Both the position numbers and the translations under genes were made by a program. Of a stretch of 64,000 nt of DNA, positions 37,838 to 46,051 are shown one piece after another. The stretch comes from Methanolobus vulcani (lineage in GTDB: Archaea; Halobacteriota; Methanosarcinia; Methanosarcinales; Methanosarcinaceae). The notes below the pieces were generated by a model that had not been told where the DNA came from, ran no database searches, and saw only the letters and a program-made list of their open reading frames with translations. Within the stretch, counting starts at the first letter, position 1. Each line of letters starts with the position of its first letter. The stretch covers positions 186,001-250,000 of the forward strand of contig NZ_FNCA01000001.1 in NCBI RefSeq assembly GCF_900100715.1. Direction: 5' to 3'.

Positions 37838-40800
37838 TCATATCTTCCTCCTCTTCCAGAATCCAATATAGATCGAACCAACTAATACAGCTACAAATCC
37901 CATTGCAAGAACATCAGAACCTGAGATCGGTGGACTGTTAGGTGAGGTGGCATCAGAAACACTCGACGGAGTCATTTCATAGCCTTCTACATAGTCATCC
38001 GGAGTGGACTTTGAGCCTTCCTCCAGAGGTTGCACTGTATTTATTCCAGCTCCTCCTGATTTGGATGTTGAACTCTGGTTGGCTGCTGCCTGAGAGGCCA
38101 TTGCTCTTTGGACAGAGTTGAGTGAATCAGAAGAAGTAGGAGTACTTACAGACGTGTCTTTTACCACAATACTGGAAGTAGTAGCTTCTTTCATAATTTC
38201 CAGATATCTGTCAAGTTCAGCCTGAGTAAGTTCTCCTGCATCCACAAGTGCCTGTGCAATTCCAGTTATAAATTCCTGATTCAAAATATTTCCACAAGTG
38301 TGGTGGCAGCATGTAGCACCATTCTCATTGACTGACTTTATCTGCCGGGATACCAGATCATTAAGAGTCTCATCTGAAGCATCCCAACTTTCTTTTCTTA
38401 TAGTTTCAGTCATCCTTGCAAGCATGGACTGATACGCGTAGGGGTTATTTTTCTGCATCCAGCTGCTGAGCTCTGCATTACTCATATAGGTATCATACAC
38501 ACTGTTCCAGACATCATCACCGATGAGATTAGGACTCAGTGCTTCCCATCCCCAGAGATTCTCAAGGAATTCTGACATTTCACGTGCACCTTCAAAACCA
38601 CTTAGCTGCATTCCTGCTATCCATGATGGATTCAGGTATCTTGCATATAATTCGTTAGCAAGATATGTCTGAAGTGTTTGTATCTCCGCATCATTAAGGT
38701 CCTGCAGGTTTACCACATATGTTTCAACCTCATTACCAGTGATGTATTTGATAGCATTGTACAATCCACCCATGTACTGGTAGAAGTCATCAGTATCAAG
38801 GCAACCATATGTACTGGAACTTCTGCTGTGGAATATTGCTGCAGTTCCGTTAAGGTTATTCTCAAAGACCACATAATTATCGATATCAACTGCACGACCT
38901 GTCTGCTGCTCTATGTAATCGGCTATAGTCTGTCCCCAGATCTTTTCTCCGTAGACATAGCTCATCTTGCTGACATAGAGTTCTGCAAGTACACTGGTAT
39001 CATTCCATGTGTCACTTGAATCAACGGCATTTGCCATACCAGTACCATAGGCACCATCAGCCGGACCGAATACCCTGAACTGTGCGACATCAAGTGAAAG
39101 GTTGCCATCCTGTATTGTTTCGTTGAGAAGCTCCTGAATTACATCGGTGTTCTGGGTCACATAGTTGTCATATACATCAGTTTCTCCCTGTTCATAGGCA
39201 AGCCTCACTGCCTTATCGATGAGCTTTACCTTCATCGGGAATGTATCCCTGTAAAGACCGGATATCTGTACAAGTACATCGATACGTGGTCTTCCAAGTT
39301 CTGATGAATTGATTACTTCTACATCTTCAACTTCGCTGTTGTCAGCATTCCATACCGGCTTGATTCCCATCATGTAGAGTAACTGGGATTCCATTACGCC
39401 CTGGTGACGTGTTGATTCTCCTGCCCAGAGGATGTATCCTACCTTAGTTGGATACTCACCGTTTTCAGCATAATATTCTGCAAGCCACTCGTCAACAAGT
39501 GCCGTACCCTGTTCCCATGCTTCTTCAGTAGGTATGAGCTGTTCATCGAATGCATAGAAATTGCTGCCTGATGGGAGTGTCTCGGAACGAAGTACCGGGT
39601 CACCACCAAGGTTTGCACGGATATATTCACCATCCATTGCATTCAGTACCTGTTGAACTTCGTTGTCAGCTTCGCCAAGTAACTCAGCATAATTAATGGA
39701 AATATTGAGCTGTGAATCCATATCCGCATCCACATCAGAAATTCCAAGTATCTGCATCTGGGCTTCGGTTGTAGACATATTATCCAACAACACCAGTGAA
39801 AGCAGGTCTGTTGGTGCATCATCAGAACTGTTGTAAACTGCAACAAGGTCTGTGAAATCATCTCCAAGCATGGAGTTGACCATTCCTACAAGAACCTCTC
39901 CTTCAGGTGCTTCACCAAGAACGTGAAGACCGTAAGGCATGGACTGGCTCTTCAGTTCAGTAAGTATATCATCCAGCTCTTCAAGGAATTCATCGATAGT
40001 ATCTTCATCCTCTGCAAGACTCATGTTGACCTGTTCATCAAGTCCGAGATCAAGTGTCAGGTTCACTATACTCTGCAGATATGACTGTTTCAATTCTTCA
40101 TTTTCAGTGCTCAGTGTCTGACAAGAAGTGATGTCACTACTAAGACTGCTGTAATTTCCGTAAAGACCGGCAGATACAACAGGTGGGATCAGATGATCAA
40201 TAATAATGGCATTGCCCCTGCGTTTTGCCTGCATACCTTCACCCATTCCGTCCATTACGTATGGGTAGATGACAGGTATGTCTCCAACCATAAGGGCAGG
40301 CCATTCGTCACTCAGGAGACAGAAGTCCTTTCCGGGAAGCCATTCCACGGTTCCGTGTCTTCCCATGTTCACCATGACATCGGCATCGAACTCATGTTGC
40401 AACCAGAGATAGAATGCGATGTACTGGTGATGTGGCGGAAGTTCTGTATCATGGTAGAGTATCTCATTATCCTGCAACCATCCTCTTGTTGGCTGTGGTG
40501 CAAGTATCACATTGTCACTTATATTGATCTTAGGAATTACGATAAACTTATCACCGTTTTCATCCGTGTAAACCATTATTTCCCCGGGAGCTTCACCCCA
40601 TGTGTCAATTACTTCCTCTCTTCTCTCTTCAGGAAGTTCATTGAACCATGAAAGATAGGTGCTTTCAGGAATAAGCTCAACTTCGCCAGTTTCAACAAGT
40701 GCTTCAAGTTCTCCCGGTGCCCATGTACCAACATTCCTTCCCTGGTATGTGATAAGGTCTACAAGCTCTGTCTTGTTGGGTATCAGACTGCTGTTGATAT

Positions 40801-42766
40801 CATAACCTTCGTCTGCCATACCTTCAAGCAGGTTCACAATACTTGGCATGACTTCAAGATAGGAAGCACCTATGTTGTCTTTTCCACCACCGTGATTGTA
40901 GTAAAGTATGACTACTTTCTTGTCAGACTCATCTTCAGTTCCAAGGTCTGCCTGTGCAATGGCACGGTCGATTAGCCATTCTATCTGTTCATCGTGACCG
41001 ATGTATTTCTCAACGGTGTTGTTGCCTTCTACAAAAGTCTCCAGCGCACCAATCATAATCGGATCTATGAGACCATCTGTTTCAGGACCATATATCCTGA
41101 GCATATTTGTCTCTGGCAAAGGTGTGCTGGATTCTATCCATTCGCTGGTGTTCATGTATCCATTGAGAACAGCGTTTATGACAGGAACACCAAGTTCCTC
41201 AAGGTCAAAATAGTTACCACGATAATTGAATGATACTACTGTGTCAACCTTTGTTTCAGTACTATGATTGAAGTAATCATCTATATTATTAGCAGAATTA
41301 GCATAGCATGCAATCACATTTGCTCCTTTGTCCTCAAACCCTTCTATGAGTTTGTCGATAGGATCCATGTCATCAGGATAGTATGAGCCATAAAAAGTAA
41401 TACCTACTGTCGGTGCAGTTATATCAAAAGCATGTCCTTCTGATCGATTAGTGTACCAGCTAAAGTATTCATCAGCATCGTTTGTAAAATATTCAACAAG
41501 GGTTCCATTCATTGATGGATGATAAATAGCCCTCAATAAACCAGTGGGATCTTCTACAGTTAAATCCGAACGACCATAATACTCCTGAGCCAAGTAAAAT
41601 ATTAAATTGTCTAAATTAGTGTTATCAAATGAAGTCCCTGACCAGTAATCAGACAGAAGTTCTTTAAAACTTGATTCGTCTTCATCTGCGGGAATTGTAT
41701 AATTACTTTCAGGCAAATATGTATTTGAACCAATCACCAATGCACCATTATCGATGGCTTCCTGAACGGCAGCTTCAAATTCTGATGCACTCTGAGTAAC
41801 CATCACAATATAGATGATATCCGTATCACTTAGACTTATATTATCTGGCAGGTTAGTGGTGATATACGAACTTACGGTTATGTTCAACTCTGAATTTGAA
41901 TTAATTCTCTCTGTAAAATTTGCAAGTTCTTCCTCATATGAAGAATAACCTGTGATTATAGATACATTCAAATGAGGAGCATTTGAGGGCTCTTCAGTTG
42001 ACTCTCTTTTTGTAAGGAGAACTGAACATATTTTAGAATATTCCTTACCCATTCCTGATGAATAATAATAAGTTCTTCCTGATATTGATGATATCTTTGA
42101 TTTTGAGGTTAAAAGAAACTCCACTTCATCATGGTCGACATCGCCACCACTGTCGAGTGATACATTAAAATTAAAAATATCAGTTTCATTTACGCTTATG
42201 TCAAGTTCCTTATTGTAGTAAATAATGCTTCCACTTTTGAGTGTTTCATTAATAGCCACTATTGTGTAATTTCCTTCAGGAATACCTTCAAGTGTGAAGT
42301 TACCGTTTGCATCAGTTGTTGTATTTGCAACTACATATTCATCAGCATAAAGCAATGCTATTGTACATATTTTAGAATATTCTTTACCCATTCCTGATGA
42401 ATAATAATAGGTTCTTCCTGATATTGATGAAGTCTTTAGTTCTGAAGCTAAAAGAGACTCCACTTCATCATGGTCGACATCGCCACCACTGTCGAGTGAT
42501 ACATTAAAATTAAAAATATCAGTTTCATTTACGCTTATGTCAAGTTCCTTATTGTAGTAAATAATGTTTCCACTTTTGAGTGTTTCATTAATAGCAATTA
42601 TTGTATAATTTCCTTGAGGAATATCCTCAAATACAAAATTACCATCCGCATCACTGGTCGTATTAGCAACCAGATAGTAGTCATTTTCTTCTGACAATGC
42701 TGTTGTTGTTAGCGATAGTAACAACAATACACTTATGAATAATGTTATTATTACTTCTTTTTGCAT
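37838..42766 (-). CDS. Exported, C-terminally anchored CobN-like protein C with duplicated beta-sandwich module
   Basis: 1642 residues. A signal peptide (IITLFISVLLLLSLTT) is joined directly to the second half of a carboxypeptidase-regulatory-like module (DADGNFVFEDIPQGNYTI). A complete 113-residue module and then the first half of a third (SGRTYYYSSGMGKEYS) follow. The chelatase core has YYNHGGGKDNIGASYLE, VNMGRHGTVEWLPGKDF near residue 798, where the first His of the family motif is Asn, and GEGMQAKRRGNAIIIDHL. GATCCHHTCGN lies near residue 1484. The tail STPDDYVEGYEMT, a membrane helix and GFWKRRKI match the paralogues. It is the first of the three after the DUF2149 gene but has its own TATA-like box and leader. 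Confidence 0.9.
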   Translation of the reverse strand: MQKEVIITLFISVLLLLSLTTTALSEENDYYLVANTTSDADGNFVFEDIPQGNYTIIAINETLKSGNIIYYNKELDISVNETDIFNFNVSLDSGGDVDHDEVESLLASELKTSSISGRTYYYSSGMGKEYSKICTIALLYADEYVVANTTTDANGNFTLEGIPEGNYTIVAINETLKSGSIIYYNKELDISVNETDIFNFNVSLDSGGDVDHDEVEFLLTSKSKISSISGRTYYYSSGMGKEYSKICSVLLTKRESTEEPSNAPHLNVSIITGYSSYEEELANFTERINSNSELNITVSSYITTNLPDNISLSDTDIIYIVMVTQSASEFEAAVQEAIDNGALVIGSNTYLPESNYTIPADEDESSFKELLSDYWSGTSFDNTNLDNLIFYLAQEYYGRSDLTVEDPTGLLRAIYHPSMNGTLVEYFTNDADEYFSWYTNRSEGHAFDITAPTVGITFYGSYYPDDMDPIDKLIEGFEDKGANVIACYANSANNIDDYFNHSTETKVDTVVSFNYRGNYFDLEELGVPVINAVLNGYMNTSEWIESSTPLPETNMLRIYGPETDGLIDPIMIGALETFVEGNNTVEKYIGHDEQIEWLIDRAIAQADLGTEDESDKKVVILYYNHGGGKDNIGASYLEVMPSIVNLLEGMADEGYDINSSLIPNKTELVDLITYQGRNVGTWAPGELEALVETGEVELIPESTYLSWFNELPEERREEVIDTWGEAPGEIMVYTDENGDKFIVIPKINISDNVILAPQPTRGWLQDNEILYHDTELPPHHQYIAFYLWLQHEFDADVMVNMGRHGTVEWLPGKDFCLLSDEWPALMVGDIPVIYPYVMDGMGEGMQAKRRGNAIIIDHLIPPVVSAGLYGNYSSLSSDITSCQTLSTENEELKQSYLQSIVNLTLDLGLDEQVNMSLAEDEDTIDEFLEELDDILTELKSQSMPYGLHVLGEAPEGEVLVGMVNSMLGDDFTDLVAVYNSSDDAPTDLLSLVLLDNMSTTEAQMQILGISDVDADMDSQLNISINYAELLGEADNEVQQVLNAMDGEYIRANLGGDPVLRSETLPSGSNFYAFDEQLIPTEEAWEQGTALVDEWLAEYYAENGEYPTKVGYILWAGESTRHQGVMESQLLYMMGIKPVWNADNSEVEDVEVINSSELGRPRIDVLVQISGLYRDTFPMKVKLIDKAVRLAYEQGETDVYDNYVTQNTDVIQELLNETIQDGNLSLDVAQFRVFGPADGAYGTGMANAVDSSDTWNDTSVLAELYVSKMSYVYGEKIWGQTIADYIEQQTGRAVDIDNYVVFENNLNGTAAIFHSRSSSTYGCLDTDDFYQYMGGLYNAIKYITGNEVETYVVNLQDLNDAEIQTLQTYLANELYARYLNPSWIAGMQLSGFEGAREMSEFLENLWGWEALSPNLIGDDVWNSVYDTYMSNAELSSWMQKNNPYAYQSMLARMTETIRKESWDASDETLNDLVSRQIKSVNENGATCCHHTCGNILNQEFITGIAQALVDAGELTQAELDRYLEIMKEATTSSIVVKDTSVSTPTSSDSLNSVQRAMASQAAANQSSTSKSGGAGINTVQPLEEGSKSTPDDYVEGYEMTPSSVSDATSPNSPPISGSDVLAMGFVAVLVGSIYIGFWKRRKI
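42026..42703 (-). repeat. 339-bp tandem duplication inside CobN-like gene C
   Basis: The unit starting at 42026 recurs at 42365, an offset of 339 bases (113 codons, in frame). About 108 consecutive bases (from about 42119 and about 42458) are identical, followed by one mismatch and a further identical stretch, so the copies are recent or kept alike by gene conversion. Confidence 0.85.
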
Positions 42767-42827
42767 GTTATCCCTCGATAACGTGCAGCATTTCGGCTAC
42801 TTTGCTTGCAGGCTGTGCCGAAATGCT
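42767..42827 (-). promoter_or_regulatory. Two-hairpin regulatory leader of CobN-like gene C
   Basis: In RNA order, AGCATTTCGGC (42827-42817) pairs perfectly with GCCGAAATGCT (42797-42787) around the loop ACAGCCTGCAAGCAAAGTA. Four bases later GTTATC-GAGG-GATAAC (42782-42767) forms a hairpin with the Shine-Dalgarno GAGG in its loop, abutting the ATG. A TATA box (TTTATATT, near 42862-42870) would start transcription about 10-15 bases before the first stem. Confidence 0.7.
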
Positions 42828-42917
42828 CCACCGTCTTTTCATGTTCCTATCCACCAACCCCAATATAAATCAAAATTGAGTTAAAACAAATCAACTTGTT
42901 TAATTGTTCGAAAAAAA

Positions 42918-43298
42918 TTAACCGGAAGTACTATTCTCGACCTTCTTCTCTTCATCTTCAGGTACGTAAACAACTCTTCCATCCGCAAGTTTGTAGGCAG
43001 TTCCCAATGCTTCACCCTGTCCACCGCCAATCTGTTCTGTCATGTTCAGTACCTCAAGGGGTTTGCCTTCTTCCTTAATGATAATCTGCATATCCTTCTG
43101 CCCTGGGTTTTTCACAAGAGTAATATCCTCTGTAGGATTTAGAAGCTCAGGCATCTGGTAGGACATAACAAGTGCTACGAGTAATGCAACTGAAAAAACC
43201 ATGGCAATATCAAAAAGGTTGGCAACCCCGGTTAAGGGGTTCTGTTCATCCTCATTATTTATGAGCCCTGTTCGCCTGTACCTTCTTCTCCCTTTCAC
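42918..43298 (-). CDS. DUF2149 protein, ExbD/MotB-like stator partner
   Basis: 126 residues. A basic N-terminus (KGRRRYRRTG) is followed by the motif NPLTGVANLFDIAMVFSVAL and a single membrane helix. Then comes a small domain (DITLVKNPGQKDMQIII, KLADGRVVYVPE) predicted to lie outside the membrane. This is the topology of ExbD, TolR and MotB, where an Asp at the start of the only helix carries protons; the Asp of NLFDIAM sits at the equivalent place. It overlaps the ExbB/MotA-like gene by four bases, so the two are almost certainly a complex. Its role with the CobN-like proteins is inferred from position. Confidence 0.82.
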   Translation of the reverse strand: MKGRRRYRRTGLINNEDEQNPLTGVANLFDIAMVFSVALLVALVMSYQMPELLNPTEDITLVKNPGQKDMQIIIKEEGKPLEVLNMTEQIGGGQGEALGTAYKLADGRVVYVPEDEEKKVENSTSG

Positions 43299-43918
43299 TC
43301 TTCAACCTCCAGTGTGTCAAGGATATAATCTATATCAGCCATGTCCTGCCAGTACCATCTTTTTCTTACCTGGGTAAGAACATAACCGATGGTTCCTGCG
43401 AAAAGTCCGATAACGGTTGTCGCAAAAGCTATCATAAGATTGTTTGCAAGCTGGACAATATCACCTTGTGAAAGACCAATAAGCGCTGGGCCCAGCGGAA
43501 TAAGTGTCCCCATAAGACCAAGCATTGGTGAGATCGTTGCAACGATCCTGGTCTGTTCCAGTCTTTTTGCCATTCTTATCTCATATTCCTGAGAAAGCCA
43601 TTCAATGGCAGGTAACATGTTCTTTTCCAGATGGCCAGCTGCAGATTCTGCAAAGCTCATGACCATATAGTTCTGTTTAATGTTGCGAAGGGATTTTGCT
43701 GCCTTATCGAATTGCCGAGAACCCACCTGTTCCCTGACATCATTGCAGCAAAGTTCAAGATTTTCGATATCTCTATGTCTTTTTGCATATTCCGAAAGGA
43801 ATTCCCCTATGAGCATCAGAGAAAATACCACAAGCAATATGAGAATGATAATTACCGGGTACAGCAATGATGCTGAAAATGTGTATAATATACCAAACAA
43901 CGAAGAAGTAGCATCCAT
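43295..43918 (-). CDS. MotA/TolQ/ExbB-type proton channel protein
   Basis: 207 residues. A first membrane helix (LLYPVIIILILLVVFSLML) is followed by a cytoplasmic helical region of about 90 residues. Two more helices carry the family signature: RTRIVATISPMLGLMGTLIPLG-type sequence near residue 120 and ANNLMIAFATTVIGLFAG near residue 160. These match the conserved MotA/TolQ/ExbB core with the helix-breaking Gly-Pro and the Thr/Ala residues lining the ion path. Such proteins form pentamers around two ExbD-type subunits and turn proton flow into mechanical work. It is coupled to the DUF2149 gene by a four-base overlap and lies two bases downstream of the DUF2162 gene. Confidence 0.92.
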   Translation of the reverse strand: MDATSSLFGILYTFSASLLYPVIIILILLVVFSLMLIGEFLSEYAKRHRDIENLELCCNDVREQVGSRQFDKAAKSLRNIKQNYMVMSFAESAAGHLEKNMLPAIEWLSQEYEIRMAKRLEQTRIVATISPMLGLMGTLIPLGPALIGLSQGDIVQLANNLMIAFATTVIGLFAGTIGYVLTQVRKRWYWQDMADIDYILDTLEVEE

Positions 43919-43920
43919 TT

Positions 43921-44595
43921 TTATTGACCTCTTATGCTATTGAGCGCATAGCCTCCAATTATGAATATTGATAATATCAACAGAGGAACTATCTCGAAAT
44001 CTCCGCCTGTACTGAATTCCATGCTGAGTTTCTTTGCTTTGATGTAAGCGGGAACTATCATTGCTCCGAGTAGATAGAAAAGCCCGAGGAACATCATTGC
44101 GGTTCCAAGATCCTCAGGTGTGCGTTTCATTTTCCTGAAGATGAATGTTGATGATATTACTGAAATGAAGAAAACAAGTCCTACTATGATCCCAACCTTC
44201 CAGCCACTCATTTCCAGGGTTGAGGCCAGTATCATGCATGATACAAAAAGAGCTGTGAGACATACAGGACAGGGAACTGATATCACAAGGAAGGTCTTTT
44301 TAGAGACATCATGCCCACAGTTCCATTTTTTCTGCGTGTAGACGCCTGCAGTGATAAGAAGCAGTGCAATGAAAACGTGTAATGTCATTCCAAGATTTGC
44401 TATCTTTTCAAGATAGGACTGGTCTACCATTTCCACAAGGCTTCCAAGTATGATGGAGATAAGAAAATAACCACTTGCAAGTATCAATACATCTTTTTTC
44501 TTTACAGTTGAAAAGCCACATCCAACCCCGGTCTTTAGCCCGAAGATAAAGATGCCTATCAGTATGCCGATTACGGCAGCATATACGTAACTCAT
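43921..44595 (-). CDS. DUF2162 putative membrane transporter
   Basis: 224 residues with about six or seven membrane helices. Cysteines are placed as GVGCGFS near residue 25, CGH near residue 93 and a CPVC pair near residue 108 inside a helix. This pattern suggests metal or thiol chemistry, as in DsbD- or nickel/cobalt-type transporters, but the family function is not established. The start shares the GGGGGAT Shine-Dalgarno context with the CobN-like genes. It is the first gene of the DUF2162-ExbB-DUF2149 unit, and a TATA box within an inverted repeat lies 110-140 bases upstream. Confidence 0.82.
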   Translation of the reverse strand: MSYVYAAVIGILIGIFIFGLKTGVGCGFSTVKKKDVLILASGYFLISIILGSLVEMVDQSYLEKIANLGMTLHVFIALLLITAGVYTQKKWNCGHDVSKKTFLVISVPCPVCLTALFVSCMILASTLEMSGWKVGIIVGLVFFISVISSTFIFRKMKRTPEDLGTAMMFLGLFYLLGAMIVPAYIKAKKLSMEFSTGGDFEIVPLLILSIFIIGGYALNSIRGQ

Positions 44596-44971
44596 AATAT
44601 CCCCCTATAAACTGATTGTATGTATCAACTAATAACTAATTACCATATTTTATTCAATAAATTATGTACACTACACGATTATGCAACTTAACTTTGAGAT
44701 AATTATTGTTTGTTCAAAGACTAATATATGCAAACAATGTACCTCTTATTAAACCTTTCGGATTACTCCTATGAAAAAAGAATAGCAGGAGATACAAAAA
44801 TTCCTGATGTGTTTGAGAATAACGTATAATATCAATAAAACAAATTAATGCAGACCAATTAAAGAAGTAGTTATAAAAATTGCTTTACCTACTATTCAAG
44901 ATATTATACATCAAAATTATGAATAACAATTACAACAACAAGCTTACAGCTATGAAAAAAGCATCATAAAA
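44596..44971. other. Intergenic region upstream of the CobN/ExbB locus
   Basis: No gene is visible between the DUF2162 start and the terminator of the ribosomal-protein unit. It contains the promoter and inverted repeat listed separately. The rest is AT-rich without clear structure. Confidence 0.6.
44705..44738 (-). promoter_or_regulatory. TATA box enclosed by a perfect inverted repeat
   Basis: ATTGTTTG (44705-44712) and CAAACAAT (44731-44738) are perfect reverse complements separated by 18 bases. On the minus strand the spacer contains CATATATTAG, a TATA-like box for the DUF2162-ExbB-DUF2149 unit. A dimeric repressor binding both arms would block TBP. The start would be near 44695, giving a leader of about 100 bases. 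Confidence 0.5.
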
Positions 44972-45003
44972 CTAAAAACAAAAAAGGCAACCCATTGGGT
45001 TGC
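44972..45003 (-). terminator. Terminator of the ribosomal/RNA polymerase gene unit
   Basis: On the minus strand GCAACCC-AAT-GGGTTGC (45003-44987) forms a tight hairpin followed by CTTTTTTGTTTTT. It lies about ten bases after the S27ae stop codon. Confidence 0.85.
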
Positions 45004-45013
45004 AGAGAAAAGA

Positions 45014-45163
45014 TTATTTCTTGAACTCGGTGTATCCGCACTTGCCGCATGCACGTCTGTCCTTGTGCTCTGCGAGGAAAACTCCCTCACCACAGCGTGG
45101 GCAGGACTGGTGTGTGCGCTCGATGGAATCGCCGTTTACTTTATAGAAGTCTTTTGCTGCCAT
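45014..45163 (-). CDS. rps27ae: 30S ribosomal protein S27ae
   Basis: Translation from the ATG at 45161-45163 gives 49 residues beginning [19 protein letters not shown]. Four Cys in the arrangement CPRCG and CGKCGY form the zinc ribbon typical of archaeal S27ae. The protein is part of the small ribosomal subunit head. It follows the S24e gene within two bases and ends the unit that starts with aIF2-gamma. Confidence 0.95.
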   Translation of the reverse strand: MAAKDFYKVNGDSIERTHQSCPRCGEGVFLAEHKDRRACGKCGYTEFKK

Positions 45164-45165
45164 GA

Positions 45166-45477
45166 TTATTCCTCTGCGGTCTCTTCAGCTGCTTCTGGCT
45201 CAGGGAGTTTGTTCCTTTCAAGAACATATGCTTCCTCGACCTGCTTCATGCGAGCTGCATCTTCATATATCTTTACATATGACTCAACTTCCTGCTTACC
45301 GAACTCATTGTTCATCTTCTGTACAATGACAAGTTCCAATGGTGCATTGAGCATAGCTGCGATTTTAGCTCTAACATCGTTCCTTGATGGTGTTGCGCCA
45401 TCGAATGTAACCGCAAGGTTTAATTCACGCCTGTTAAGGAGTGCATTATTTTTCTCTTTAATGATTTTGATATCCAT
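45166..45477 (-). CDS. rps24e: 30S ribosomal protein S24e
   Basis: 103 residues opening [19 protein letters not shown], with the family stretch [19 protein letters not shown] near residue 30 and a basic central part ending [17 protein letters not shown]. It is the archaeal/eukaryotic small-subunit protein S24e. The C-terminus is an acidic Glu/Ala tail. Its start lies inside the last codons of the dephospho-CoA kinase gene (20-base overlap), a compact arrangement that suggests coupled translation. Confidence 0.95.
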   Translation of the reverse strand: MDIKIIKEKNNALLNRRELNLAVTFDGATPSRNDVRAKIAAMLNAPLELVIVQKMNNEFGKQEVESYVKIYEDAARMKQVEEAYVLERNKLPEPEAAEETAEE

Positions 45478-46051
45478 TCAGTTTCCTCCGAATAGTTTCT
45501 ATATCCTGATTGTTGAAGGTCTGTCCGCCAAGTATTGCCGACAACAGATCTTCCATTTGTTCCTTCTTATCTGATGTTATCTTGACAAGTACGACACCTT
45601 CATCCGGCTGTCCGTAAAGAACAGCTGAACCTTCCGGTGCCATAAGAATTGCAGGTACAGCCGCAAGGTCCTCCTCGCCGCGCACAAATATCCTGACATT
45701 TTCATCTGATTTTAGCGCATTTCCTACCGCATCTATCAAATCTTCGGTTATGACCCCTGCTGGATTGTCAACGGATATTTCGGTGAACCCTTTATGCTTG
45801 GTACCCACCACGACCCGATCAGATGCCGGACCGCGTTTTGTTCGGTCATCCACTACAAGGATGTCCGGAATTATTCCATGATTGAGCAAGTGGAAGGTAG
45901 TAACATCACCCACGGATATAAGTTTTGTGGGACTACCAAGATCCACGGAAAGTTTTTCAATTGTATCAGCGCCCTTACCTCTGTAAAGACGTCCGAATAT
46001 TTCCCGAAAACGAGGACGTAGTGTATCGGGCAAAGTTAGCTGAAGGCCCAA
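45458..46051 (-). CDS. GTP-dependent dephospho-CoA kinase (DUF359 family)
   Basis: 197 residues. The opening [18 protein letters not shown] and the blocks [12 protein letters not shown] and [12 protein letters not shown] with its central Asp pair match the archaeal DUF359 family. Members of this family phosphorylate dephospho-CoA with GTP, the last step of coenzyme A synthesis. It starts at a TTG directly after the Spt4 stop, with GGTG six bases upstream. Its place among Spt4, Rpo7 and S24e is a conserved archaeal arrangement. Confidence 0.92.
   Translation of the reverse strand: MGLQLTLPDTLRPRFREIFGRLYRGKGADTIEKLSVDLGSPTKLISVGDVTTFHLLNHGIIPDILVVDDRTKRGPASDRVVVGTKHKGFTEISVDNPAGVITEDLIDAVGNALKSDENVRIFVRGEEDLAAVPAILMAPEGSAVLYGQPDEGVVLVKITSDKKEQMEDLLSAILGGQTFNNQDIETIRRKLNGYQNH

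Noticed and set aside
27927-42766. Three CobN genes as part of aerobic cobalamin biosynthesis
   Set aside because: All have signal peptides and C-terminal anchors, no other cob genes or CobS/T are nearby, and anaerobic archaea use small CbiX/CbiK-type chelatases.
37698-42827. Cobalamin riboswitch upstream of the CobN-like genes
   Set aside because: The leaders are only about 60 bases and contain no B12 box (GCCACTG-like) or the large junction of that riboswitch. They were kept as a different candidate element.
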